Positions 45,111 through 56,150 of a DNA stretch of 64,000 nucleotides are shown piece by piece. The stretch spans positions 84,514,884-84,578,883 of the forward strand of contig CM043944.1 of NCBI GenBank assembly GCA_014529385.2. Reading direction: 5' to 3'. The notes below the pieces were generated by a model that ran no database searches, had not been told where the DNA came from, and saw nothing but the letters and a program-made list of their open reading frames with translations. Within the stretch, counting starts at the first letter, position 1. Every line of letters begins with the position of its first letter. The position numbers and the translations under genes are program-made. The stretch is from Adiantum capillus-veneris (Eukaryota > Streptophyta > Polypodiopsida > Polypodiales > Pteridaceae).

Positions 45111-47346
45111 GGAACCTCATCATCTCTGCTAATGGCTACTATGTCCACTGCTCTGCCTTCAATGTTAGCTTTCCTCTTTGCTCTGATAAACTTCCCAACC
45201 TCTGGTAGCATGCGTATGATGTCATCCAGCTCTAGCGTCAACTTTTGGATGTGTTCATAGACCTTAACATACATTTTATCTTGCTCATTCCCAGAGTGGT
45301 AGTCTAAACTAGAAGATTTGTCTTCTTGACTATCTTCATAGTTCCATACATCTGTCTCTCTTTATCTCGTTGCTGGTTGAACCTGAGATGAATCACTTGA
45401 TTGGTCCTTCATCGGTTTAGTGGCTCTAGCTTTGGCCAAGTCTAACCTGACTTGTTGTATCTCATTAACCAGACTTTGTACTATAGAGATCATGGACTCA
45501 TTTGTTCTAGATGCTTCCTTCTCACTCTAGTGCTCCTCTACTTATGAAAATTGGGGTCGTATCTTTTGCATCGTCTAAGCCTCAGAACATTTTGGTTGTT
45601 CTAGCAATTTCGTGGCTAAATTTTCAGTGATCTTTGCTCCAAGATTATGATGTTCCCGCCATTCATCCACTACCTTCTCCTTACTCTTCATCTTCAAAAC
45701 TTCTCTCTACTACTCTCACTTTCTGGTTTCAATAGTTTTATTTTCTTGATTTGATATAGAATCTCTTCAATGATAACACCCTTGCTTTTGGTCACCACCC
45801 TGATTGACATTGGTTATGGTGCCTTCTGGTCAAGTACTTCTGGCTTTGCAACGTGTGGGCATTGGGTTGAAAAATGACCATACTTCTCACACGTGTAACA
45901 GTTCAGGCTTTGCTTTGCAAAATCTCCTCTGTCCTTGCCCCTATCATTACCTCCCTGGTACTTGTTGTCTCTGCTAGTACCAATACCTCTGGTGCTTGTA
46001 TTGCTTCACTGTCCTTGGAACTAGTGGCTCCATCTGTCTTGATTGCTTCAGGATTTGTCAGTGCAATCATTGACATATCCTTTTCTTATAATTAAATTGT
46101 GAATTCTTATGCCACATTAGTTCTAGACATGACCATAGACTTTGTAGTAGGTACATTGTGAACACTCATCATGCCTATGATCTCTTGACGTGCACTTTGA
46201 GCACCAAATTTTCATCTTCTTTACTGAGGGTATCGTCTTAGCCATGTGAGATATCTGCTTTGACATTTCCACCATTTTCCTGGTCCATGATTTTTTTTTC
46301 TCCCCCTTGCCTTTGTCATCTGATTGTCTCTTAGATGAACTAGGACTGGTACTCAATTCTGATTCTTTAGTGGACGACTCACTGTCACTGGAATGTTTAT
46401 TTATCTTTCTTGGTTTAATGCTCTAGTTTCAGTGTCCCTTGCACCAGAACATTGAACTTTTTAGTTGACATTGGGACCTCTTGTTCCTTGAGCTTTTTAC
46501 TTTTGAATCCATTCAAAAACCAGACGCTCATTCACTTTTTCGATGGAGGCTCTTATATTTGTCTGGTTAGTTTTTTAATCTTTTTCACATAACTTCTAAC
46601 TGCCAACTTGCCTTGTTTGTCCTGTTTAGCTCACATGGGATATCCTCATCTCCTATCTTGTTTAATATTCTGATTTAAAAGCTTTGATGAGCTTATTGTA
46701 AGATTTAAGCTCGTAGACTGGGTAATGGTAGTACCATTTCCTTTTTGTGTCCTTTAGTGTTTAGGATAAGTATTCTCCCCATTCATCTTCATTAATATCC
46801 TTAAGCTCAATGTATTGCTCAAATGTGTGGATGTGAATATCAATATCATCCTTTTTGCCTCCTTCAAATATTGGAAATGCAATTTTTAGATTAGTGGAAT
46901 GCTCATGACTGTTGGCTCTGATTCTGAAACCTGGCTACTTATCTTTGGATTTTTGTTTCCTATAGTGGTATGGATCTGTTTCCCAGTCATTATCAGTTTC
47001 AGTTTCCATTACTATTTCTTCAACTTTCATTACTGATTAGTTGTGTCTTGTTGAATGATGTTTTCTCTTGCTACCTTTGCTTTCTTTTTTGGCTACATTG
47101 AGATCCATGCGACTGGTTGCGTCGTTTTGCTCTCTCTATTAGTTTGTGCCTGGAATGAGATGAGTGATGAGAATCTCTTGATTCATTAGTTGTTCCTGGT
47201 CCTGAAGGAACATCTTTCTTATTCCTAAGTTCTCTCTCCATATTAGAGCCTCGCTTTGACTCTTTTGGGATTGGGTCGATGCGGTCTAGATTCTCCATGA
47301 ACCGTGTAGCTAGTCTTATGTCCCGTATTGTTTCTCTAGGTATCAT
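45111..47346 (-). pseudogene. Degenerate Ty3/gypsy gag
   Basis: Upstream of the protease on the same strand. Fragments include KKSWTRKMVEMSKQISHMAK and CSKCTSRDHRHDECSQC (46123-46356, a CX2CX4HX4C-like knuckle), HFSTQCPHVAKPEVL near 45880 (second knuckle remnant) and a charged start MIPRETIRDIRLATRFMENL (47346-47071). Stops in all frames. Family assignment rests on order (knuckles then protease) more than on sequence. Confidence 0.55.
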
Positions 47347-48100
47347 GACTAATGTGTGATGACTCTTAACACCAAATCGGAGATAGTTTGACTGTCAAGA
47401 GCAACTTAGCTCAATCCAGCGTGATTGCCAAAATGGAATGAGCTAGATACTTTCATTCAAGTATTCCAGGTTGGTAATTAGAGTTAGTTCAAATCAGTAC
47501 GAGACTTCAGATGAGACAAGACTGGAGCTAGAAGTGGAAAAGAGAATGAACACTAGAACTACGAACTGAAGCTGGAATTGTATATCCAGATCAATAGATA
47601 AGTACAATGATGAGTCGAGTATGCTCAATGTGTGATTAGGATTACAAGAGCGTAACAACTCCAAGATACAAGATATTAGGAACTAGGATAGAGGAATAGT
47701 CAAGTGTCAAGTGTCGTCAACATGAAATAGTGACCCCTATTTATAGGCTTCCGATTGGACTCTGATAGATTGTGACAGTAACCATAGTAACTGTTCGTAG
47801 TTACTATCTCTAGAAGTTTCAAGTCCAACCGCTTGCTAAATGTTCGTTGGCACCATCTATAGTATCTCCAAGATAGAAAACTCTCTAGTCCATGTTTCCA
47901 TACGCTCTTAGCCAAATCTCATACGTTCCTAGTGACAAGACCTTTGTCCTCACAAATGTGAGTTCTTTTAAAGAATTACTTAAGCATCTTCTATGATTCC
48001 GCATAATCCAAATGTTTGCACTACCTATACACTTTGAATTGTGATATAACTTATACATAAAAAACACACCCCCTCCCTCTTGGGTCAAAATTTGTGATAC
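47347..48100 (-). mobile_element. Probable LTR/leader of the degenerate Ty3/gypsy
   Basis: On minus, CCTATAAATAGGGG (about 47736-47750) is a clear TATA-like box, preceded by 'ttactatggttactgtcaca' and followed by TC-rich DNA. The same layout (grouped 'taccatggtggttaccacag', 'ttataaatagg', TC-rich tail) occurs on plus at about 59020-59430. LTR ends were not found. Confidence 0.45.
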
Positions 48101-48975
48101 AAAAACGATGTTGTATTGATAATTGAAGTGTTTTACTGATAGCCAAGTAGTAGTGTTTATGTATTGCCATTATTGCTTTCGCCATAGTGCACCGTCATTT
48201 TAATTCCTCTTCTTGTGGAAAATGCTAAAAGCTTTGTAGCAGAGGCAAACTTCAAACAATCTAAAAGAGACAAATAGAGTTGTAAAAATAGAGTTGTCTT
48301 TTTTTCAGTACTCACATAATATATTGAAAACAAAAAATTTACAAAGTCAGCCATGCCCTAATTGGGCCATGACATCCAACCAATCACATAACCTTCATCA
48401 GCCATAATCGAGCTTTTTACAAGGAAGCTCGGAACCCATACAACCATTGACGACCTCGAAAGCCAAAAAGACCAAAATAAGATCTTGATAAGACACAATC
48501 GAGAGCCACCACAACATCCCTTCTCTCACAAGGCATGCCATGCCCAGACCATGCAGTAAAACAGGAGCTTGAAGCGATTGGAAGGAGCATCGCACCACAA
48601 CCCAACATCCATAAGAAAAATGCTACACTGCACCAGGGGGAGCCCATGACTCCATTACCTCACAAGTAGGACTAGATCTGCATTGTACGGGTTGAGGAAG
48701 CCACTGAGTCTTTGTTGCTGCCACCAGAGAAAAACTCGTCCCCAAAACCACAGCAGCAACCCCGAACAATACCAAATAGAGTTGTCTTATTCAGTATGTG
48801 GTTATCATGCAGTTACATCAACTCTCAAAAAAGGTTTATGCATGAGCATAAAAACATAAATTAAGATTCATATAGAGAGGAGAGTGGGCAAGTCCTCCCA
48901 ATGCATGGCATTCAATTATACTACAGTCAAGACAACCATTATTTAATGCACCAATGAGCTAAACGGTAAGCTTGT
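48101..48975. other. 3' flank of the UGT gene
   Basis: No gene recognised. The first 50-100 bp next to the stop codon at 48976 is probably UGT 3' UTR. Confidence 0.45.
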
Positions 48976-50591
48976 CTACGAGGCAAGAATTGTTTCAACA
49001 AGGGAGTCCAAGTTAGATGCAAGGGAAGTTTTAAATGCATGTTGTGCTAAAGATGCAAAGTTGGAGGCTTGCATCCTCATCTGATGGCCTTCTTCCTCTT
49101 GCATGAGGATGCGGACCGCTTTCTCTACACCCACATGCCCAATCTTGCCTGATGAATCTAATTGTACTTGCAATCCCACCTTTAACTTCTCTACTTGAAA
49201 CCAACAATTCGTGTTTTGATCCATCATTTGTGGCCAACCTAGTATTGGCACTCCCAAGCTTATACTCTCTAGTGTTGAGTTCCATCCACAATGAGTTAAA
49301 AACCCACCCACGGCCTCATGTGAAAGCACCCTTAATTGAGGTGCCCATGTTATGATCTTGCCTTGGGGTTTTTGTAAGGCTAAACGAAGTCCAAATGGAA
49401 GTGATCGAATCACCCACAAAAATGGCACATTGGAAGCTTCTAGGCCCTTTGCTATCTCAAGTAAATCTCTTTCATCAATGATAGCAAAACTCCCACAAGA
49501 GATATAGAGGACGGAGCATGGGAGTTGGCTGTCAAGCCATTGCAAACACACCTCGTCCTCGTCGTGCAAGCTTGATCCGGTCCCTTTGTCATCTTTGCCG
49601 TATTGTCCCCCCAAGAAGGCGGACGGTAGGAGTGGGCCCAAGGTGAAGATTGGCTTGGAGAGAAGGGGTGCCTTGAGGTGTGTGACCATCTCTTGTTCCA
49701 AATCAGGAAAGGTGTTGCAAATTATGCATAGGGGCTCGTTCACACGATCCATTTGCACTTGAAGATGGTGACGCAGCCAATTGACACTCGGAAAGAGAAA
49801 GGGAAGCTTAGATGCAGCAATGTCGAGTAGGCCAGGGATGCAATTCTGCACTCTACAAGCTTCATTGCTGTAAACTGAAAAAAAAAGGAGAGTGATCATT
49901 ACCTACAAAAAGAAGGCAGATGCATGAATACGTATTGGCCTTGAATGCATGCATTTGATACATGACGTGGGTGTCTGGTGTAATCCTATGTGTGCATGTG
50001 CAGCAAGGATGCATCGCAGAGTTGTAAACCACCTTCATGGTTGAAAGGGTCGAGATTGGGATACGCTGCCTTGATTTGCGGAACGCTGATGCCGCAGGCG
50101 AAGGCTGTTAGTGATTGCGGCCAGAACGAGACGCGCGGGATGCACCACTTGTTGGCCACATCCTGGCTCCACAGCAGGAAGGAGTCGGAGATGATGCAAG
50201 TGATGTGGAGGCCCTGCTCTTGCAGCATCTGCCTGACAAGCTCATCGAAGGAAGCGTGCAGCACAAGCAAAGATCCAAAAAAGGCTTCCAAATCGCCCGA
50301 GGAATCGCGCGGATGGGAGGGAGGGAGGCCGTCAGGGATGCCCAGCAGGCGGATGCCCATAGGGAGGTGAGCGCCTGCTTGCTTGGCCTTGAGCATTTTA
50401 GCCACGTTGAAGTGGGTGGTGACGAAGGTGATGTCGAAGCCGCGGGCCGCCAACAGCTTGGAGAGCTGCATCAAGGGCGTAATGTGACCCTGCAAAGGGT
50501 ATGGGAGCACCAGCGCATGAGGCTTCGAAGTAGTGGGAGGGGAGTGCCTATGATGGCTAGACATGTTTTGGCTAACAGGATCAATGCTCAC
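48976..50591 (-). CDS. UDP-glycosyltransferase (family 1, plant UGT)
   Basis: Two exons, 50591-50033 and 49874-48976, with a 158-bp intron that has a GT donor (AAG|GTGG) and an AG acceptor after a T-rich tract (TTTTTTCAG). Splicing keeps the frame and gives 485 residues, normal for plant UGTs. The catalytic His is in LPYPLQGHITPLMQL (His36) and its Asp partner probably Asp136 (CIISDSFLLW). CNTFPDLEQEMV and VLYISCGSFAI are typical. The PSPG box runs from WAPQ (363) through THCGWNSTLES to MMDQ (406). A terminal Gln there usually goes with UDP-glucose as donor. The enzyme moves sugar from UDP-sugar to a small acceptor in the cytosol; the acceptor cannot be told. Met10 is an alternative start. 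No broken residue is seen, so this looks like a working host gene, the only one in the window. Confidence 0.93.
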
Positions 50592-51260
50592 CTGGTGGCG
50601 ATGGCTGGCAGCCTTTTCCTGCCCTATAAGCTAAAATTCTCTCTTTAGGGAAAGCCCCGCCTCGCGCTGAGACGAGGAGCTGCTTGGACAAGCGCATTAT
50701 ACAATCATGTGCGGCGGCCTCAAGCGGGAGCTGGAGGAGACGTATGAACCTCCATATGTTGACGGCAAGATGATTGTTGGTTGGATTTTTTGGCCCACCC
50801 TAAAAGGCAAGGCCTTTTTTTTCAAAGAAAGAGGTAGGTACCCAATCATTGTTATTATATTATTATGGAGAATCAATACAGATGCGCGCTGGCAATCAAA
50901 CAAGAAGTCTCGACGGGGGAGGTAAGGCGAGGCCGACTGCAGTAGGGCGAGGGCGCAGACTGCAGGAAGGCGTAGGCGACGTCCAGGAGGGCGAGGGCCA
51001 GCATCGGACGAAGCAGGTAGCGAGGCGGGGGTTGAGTGATTTTTTTAAAATAAAAACGAGCGCTGTTGCACATAGATGCATAAGTTGGCTTGCCTGGTTA
51101 CGGGCTCTGACGAAAGTCGAAGTTGGGGCGGGTTGTGTGATCGAATCGCAAGTTCCCTTTTGTAGGGGGTAGGTATCTCGAGTTAGGGGAGCCTAGGAGG
51201 TGAGCCTGTGCTCGAAGAATCTGAGAAACTAGGTAATGAATAAACTAAATACGAGCCAGT
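50592..51260. other. UGT upstream region
   Basis: Expected promoter side of the UGT gene. No clear TATA box picked out and no other gene recognised. The plus-strand frame 50115-50648 is the antisense of exon 1. Confidence 0.45.
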
Positions 51261-51267
51261 AGGACCC

Positions 51268-51381
51268 TATCAGTAGAAGTATGAGGCACCACCCTCGAAA
51301 TGGAGAAGGTAAGGGTTAAGAGGGGAAGGAAATATGAAAACTAGGGGTGGGCCACGTGAAAACAGGGACCGCCCCCCCCCG

Positions 51382-51413
<32 letters not shown>

Positions 51414-51557
51414 CGCCTGCACCAGGCAAGGCAACAATCCCTACTCCTACCTATCAGTAGAAGTATGAGGCACCACCCTCGAAATGGAAAAGGTAAGGGT
51501 TGAGAGGGGAAGGAAATATGAAAACTAGGGGTGGGCCATGTGAAAACAGGGACGATC

Positions 51558-51605
<48 letters not shown>

Positions 51606-51640
51606 CGCCTGCACCAGGCAAGGCAACAATCCCTACGATT
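51268..51640. repeat. Tandem duplication of about 182 bp with C-run/CT tracts
   Basis: The segment 'tatcagtagaagtatgaggc' to 'caaggcaacaatccctac' at about 51268-51444 is repeated at about 51450-51636. Each copy holds a poly-C run followed by CT (51365-51412; 51556-51604). Confidence 0.88.
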
Positions 51641-51717
51641 AACAAGTGATAAAATCACCCTTGGAGAATATCTTCTAAAAGAGGACGAAACAACATTCGA
51701 AAAAATTTAGAGAAAAT

Positions 51718-52165
51718 TACCAAAATGCCCCTGTGATATCAAAAATTCCAAAATACCCCTCAAATTTCAAAAATTCCCAATGTAACCCTATTATATTGGC
51801 AAATTTTTTTCCCAAATGCCCTACCTCGCAAACATCTCTAAAAACACTTCTTTTTGCAACTCCTCATAGGAAGAGTGGTTCTCCTCAAAAGAAGACGGTA
51901 CCACTAGGATTTTAGATGGTAATTGAGTCTCTTCATATGAAATTGTTCATCATTTTTGAATGCATATGGCTCTATTTGTGAGCTTATTGGTGAACAATTT
52001 TGTCTAAAATATTAAAAGATAGATCTCCATTGTGATAAACATTAACTGTGCAAAGATTGGGACAAATCCATTCCCAAAATGATGCAAGGGAATATTGGAA
52101 CTTTTTGAAATTTCAGGATTTGAAATTTCCACAAATTTTAGGAGTATTTTGGTAATTTGCCCTTA
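51718..52165. mobile_element. Foldback element 2
   Basis: The left arm (about 51718-51782, 'ccaaaatgcccctg', 'ccaaaatacccctcaaattt') is inverted imperfectly in the right arm (about 52087-52165, 'tgaaatttccacaaatttta', 'ggagtattttggtaatttgccc'). About 300 bp of unique DNA lies between. It shares its arm motif with the element at 38745-39190 and ends next to the captured gene fragments at 52195. Confidence 0.6.
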
Positions 52166-52194
52166 ATTTCAGGAGTAGCTCTAACAATTTCAAC

Positions 52195-53177
52195 TTTATA
52201 TGAAACAAGTGACATCTTCTCTACTCAAGACTAAGCTGTCCCGGCGGTCATTGCTCATGATAGTGCATTTGTCTTTTCTTGGAAGGGAGAGAATCTTCAA
52301 GAATACTACTGGTGAACTGAGAGGGCCTTGGACTGGGGTCTCGGTGGTGGACCATATCCGATTGTTAATGATGTTGGTGATGCCAATCCTTATCCATGAG
52401 GGCGTGAAGATAGAGGAAGCTAATGCCAAGGATGGCACAGTGCCAAATCCCTGCACAAAGAACCAGGAGTTTCAAATAGTTCTCACCATTATTCAAGATG
52501 CCATTAAGAAAGACCCCAAAAAGTACCACAAAATGAAGCACACACTTGTGGGTATTTTCGAAGAGACTACCACTGAAGTGCACCGCCTTTACCAAATGCA
52601 AGCTAATGAAACTCTAATATTCCTTGCAGTTAATCTGCATGACTCAGTGACCAAGAGCAAGTTTGACAATCTTTATGGTTGTCTTCATTCCCTGCGTGAT
52701 CGTCTCTAAGGGCTATAGATATCATGATTGGTGGGAAGGTTGTTGTTGTCTGTGACTATGGTGATGCTGGTAAACATTGTGTTGCAGCCATGAAGGCTCG
52801 AGTAGTAATCACTGAGATTGCAAGATCTCATGGAGGGTCGTCCTGTCTTGACATTAGAGGATGTGATCGAGGTTGTAGATTTTTTGTAACCACTACTGGG
52901 AATAAGGATACTTTTATGGCTAGCCAGATGAGAAAGATGAAGAACAACGCTGCTGTCTACAACATTGATCATTTCAATAATGAGATAGACATGCATGATT
53001 TGGAGACTTAATCGGGGCCTCAAACTGATCACTCGATCCTCTCTGAAACAAAAACGGACATCATTGTGCTGGCAAGAGGGCATCATTGTGCTGGATCCTC
53101 CTTGAAACAAAGACGGGCATCATTGTGTTGGCAGAGGGAGATTGATGAATTTGAGACATGCAACTGGACACCCCAAC
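52195..53177 (+). pseudogene. S-adenosyl-L-homocysteine hydrolase fragment
   Basis: The plus strand, read across stops and shifts, follows the middle of the highly conserved SAHH protein: [125 protein letters not shown] (NAD-binding loop, its GYGDVGKG motif changed), EGRPVLTLEDVIEV, TTTGNKDTFMASQMRKMKNN, ATGHPN. SAHH splits S-adenosylhomocysteine in the methyl cycle. Here there are stops (after STQD, after EYYW, after DRL), frameshifts and a small duplication near 53055-53125, and both protein ends are absent. No intron is visible in the part present. It ends where a second gene fragment begins on the other strand. Confidence 0.92.
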
Positions 53178-53183
53178 ACTTAC

Positions 53184-53346
53184 TTGTCCATAAGTCAACA
53201 CTCCAATAGATGGGCTTACTTCTAGGACACTAGAAGGCTCTAGTTGTCCCTTATGCCATTCTCCATCCATGTCACATTTCATGATGAACATCTCGTCTGT
53301 TTCCCTCGTTTCAAACCCAAGACTGTCCCAATCAACATCATACATG
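53184..53346 (-). pseudogene. Branched-chain aminotransferase exon fragment
   Basis: The minus strand reads YDVDWDSLGFETRETDEMFI, MKCDMDGEWHKGQLEP and LEVSPSIGVLTYGQ. This is the conserved early region of plant branched-chain amino acid aminotransferases (pattern DVDWDNLGF..TD.M..MKC, SPSAGVLNYGQ). Right after YGQ comes GTAAGT (minus, plus 53183-53178), a perfect splice donor, and an AG precedes the exon near 53347, so this is a genomic exon rather than an RNA-derived copy. No flanking exons follow: the donor runs straight into the SAHH fragment. It cannot be functional alone. Confidence 0.7.
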
Positions 53347-53605
53347 CTATCACCGTCCCTTTGAAACGAGCACAACAATTGGGAAAGACCAACGACTTTG
53401 GAATTTAGACACTTTAGCCACATGCATCTACAATAATCGATCAAAGCTACACAAGCGCGCACACACGTACACCCTTCTTCAAACATACAAGCATGGTACC
53501 ATTTGCTTTCAACTTGAAGATGGGAAAATTTCCTAGAGACTGAGCTATTAGTTGGACTGAAAGATAAATGGGGCACCTATTTTCCCAAGTCACCAAGTTC
53601 TAGGC
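53347..53605. other. Unassigned
   Basis: Possibly intron-derived DNA upstream of the aminotransferase exon. No second exon recognised. Confidence 0.4.
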
Positions 53606-54782
53606 TGTAACATTTAATGGCCTAGTAGCTTGTGTGAAGCGGAAATAGCATAAACATAGTGAGTATTTCATTAGAATACATTCCTAAAGAGCATAGCAAG
53701 TGTGCTTGGATGGAGAGAGCAACAAAAAGCACAACACCTAGTTAGATAGGCATGAACAATACTTCAAAAGAGAGAGAAATTAAGCTATTAACAATAGTTG
53801 AGGACCGGATTTACATGGAGCCGATCCCCCTTCAAAAGGCTTTGTATTATATAGGTTTCCCCCATTAAAGGAGACATTTTACAATACAATACTTTGTGTT
53901 CCTTCAATAACTTGTTGGTGCAATGAAGATGGAAGCTTTAAGCACCAAGCTAACACTTGTAAAAAACAACATCAATTCCCTCACGGTCTCAGACCCAATA
54001 CCTCACACACCTTCGAATATGGTGAAAGCTAGCGAGGTATGAGAGTAGATTGAGTGAAAGAAGGAGTAATCTTACGAGAAAGAAGTATATCTCCTCTCAT
54101 AATCGATCATAATAGCTTAGCATAGCTTAGTAATTAGCATGCATTGGAGCTTGGCTCTTGGTTGGATTTTCATCACAAAGCCAAGAGTTGTTGGTGTAGG
54201 CCTCCCTTCTCACAAGCTTGGAGTAGATGATGAGCTTTCCATTAAAGGTTGAGAAGGAGAGAGAGTCTTCTTTGCTTCACACTTGAGATTGTGTGAATGT
54301 GTATGTGAATGCCTTTCAAAAATCACCCCCCTCTCTCTCTTGGTCGACCCCTCATGATTTTTACTCATGCTGGCACCCCATTGGACCCTGCAAAACTTAG
54401 CCAATGATAATTGAGAAGCATAGGTGATAGCCTTGTGACACGTGTTCCCCTTTCCCCTTTTATGAGAGCTTTAGGTAATTAAATATTGCAATTAAACTCT
54501 CATTGGACCCTTTAGTCTTCTGGCCAACAGGAATCAGGCAAGCCATTGGGTTGCTGAATGCTCATTAGACCCCTTGGGAGACTGTCCAATAGTCTTCTAG
54601 AGAGATTAATTTCTATTGGTTCTTTTATCAGGTGTTTTTAAATGAAGTAAACAAAATATACTCTAGCTTATTTTTCATTGGTCCACCTGTATGGCCATCC
54701 AATAGGAATTGAATGCATCTTGGGGGCAGCTGGGCTAGGAACCTGACATGTGTCCATTATGCCCTTTGTGTAAAGGGAAGCC

Positions 54783-54817
<35 letters not shown>

Positions 54818-55191
54818 TCTCGCACCTCACTCTCTCACTTCCCCTACCTTGAGGGCTCGCCCCCTCCTCTTTAGGAGTCTTTGAAGACTTTGTGTACACT
54901 ACCAAGCATCCAATTTTCCTAAGCATTGACCATTGGACTTAACCTTTGAATTTTGGACCTTAGCATTTCGGAAGTCTTAGTGGGATGAACCTTAGGTCTT
55001 TGAAGCCCATTGCTCTTCTGCAGATGGTCCCCCTTTGGATCACTATATTCCCTCCTTTGGATCCCTAATGTGACCAGTCTACTAGCATTACTGATAATCT
55101 AGCTTTTTCTCCCCTAGTACTTCCCCATATTAAATGATCAGTTTAACATGAGAAAATCATTTAGGAGAATTAGATATTAGTTATTATGACA
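53606..55191 (-). mobile_element. Third copy of the large Ty3/gypsy LTR
   Basis: 1586 bp, inverted relative to 1767-3383 and 28323-30015. On minus it starts TGTCATAATAAC (55191) and ends AAATGTTACA (53606). It has only a short (GT)n run at about 54786-54815. It is preceded on its own strand by the 3' spacer and polypurine tract of the element, so it is the 3' LTR of a truncated element, not a solo LTR. Confidence 0.9.
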
Positions 55192-55590
55192 TTATCTCTC
55201 TTTTGAAATCATAGTCATCCTTGACTATGGGGTAGAGAAGATAAAGCCTATTCATTATTCCTTTTTCTAGCGGGTAGAGGATCCCTATCTTACCCTACGA
55301 CATCGTTTCAGAATGGATGACTAATTCATTAGGTGCTTGAGAGCCCAAGCTGCTGCAAGCATGTATGCTCATTAGTCCTATCAATCTTCCATAGTAGAGT
55401 GACAAGCTCTACTTGGTGTTTGGAAGATGTCGTCTCTGCAAACTTGATTCTAAGGATGCATACTCCTTAACATTTGTGCACAATAAGGAAAAAGAGAGTC
55501 TTATAAGACAAAAACTTTGTTCATTTTAGACATTTGTACATTTGCTTACTCTAGGGAAGCATTGTAAGCATTGAAAAGGTTTTGTTAACT
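55192..55590 (-). mobile_element. 3' spacer of a truncated Ty3/gypsy element
   Basis: Inverted match to 27925-28322 (non-coding spacer and polypurine tract AAAAGAGAGA). The match stops near 55585, where the element is truncated. Confidence 0.85.
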
Positions 55591-56150
55591 GCAGATGAGA
55601 CAATAGCTAATCCACATTGGCAGCGACATTCTACTGTAGATTCTCATTCTATAGCCATCGAATTAGAGCTCCTGATGGGGAAAAAGCTGACATAATGTAT
55701 GAAAGAGGTCAGAAGTCAATTAAAAGAGGTCTTAGTGCAAATGCAGATTGCTAGGGGAGTTCTGGATCAAATGGTGCAAGCTATTCTTGAAGATCAGACT
55801 ACCACCAGCAAGGGGCCTCAAACTCAAATGGCAGTAGGAGAACAGGTAGCTGCTCTTTGGAGATTATTTCAGCTGGTTAAAGTTACCAGAAAGATGATGT
55901 AGCAGGAGAACCAGACTGTCCTCAATTTTCTAGAGTTTGTACCTGATTCCGTAGTTCTCTTGTATGATTTACCAGCAAGGGAAGTAGAGCTGCCGAGGTT
56001 TTTTCCAGCACTATATCCTCAACATACAGAACCAGTAGATCGGCTCACATACTATAATATTACTGATGATCTTCAAGATTGGTATGACGATCAACTGTGG
56101 AATGGAAAACCTAACAAACACTATTCAATGATGCTCTTCAATTAAATGAT
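55591..56150 (+). pseudogene. Unidentified coding-like remnant 1
   Basis: An almost open plus frame: LMGKKLT, stop, CMKEVRSQLKEVLVQMQIAR.., ALWRLFQLVKVTRKMM, stop, QENQTVLNFLEFVPDSVVLL.., LPRFFPALYPQHTEPVDRLT, DDLQDWYDDQLWNGKPNKHY. It is helical and charged at first. I recognise no family; a Gag-like or structural protein of a retroelement is one guess because of the setting. About four stops. Confidence 0.35.

Noticed and set aside
50115-50648. 177-residue plus-strand frame
   Set aside because: It is antisense to UGT exon 1, which has clear family motifs and splice sites.
53061-53576. 171-residue minus-strand frame as one gene
   Set aside because: Only about 53184-53346 matches a known protein, and a splice donor ends that part; the rest is antisense SAHH fragment or unmatched.
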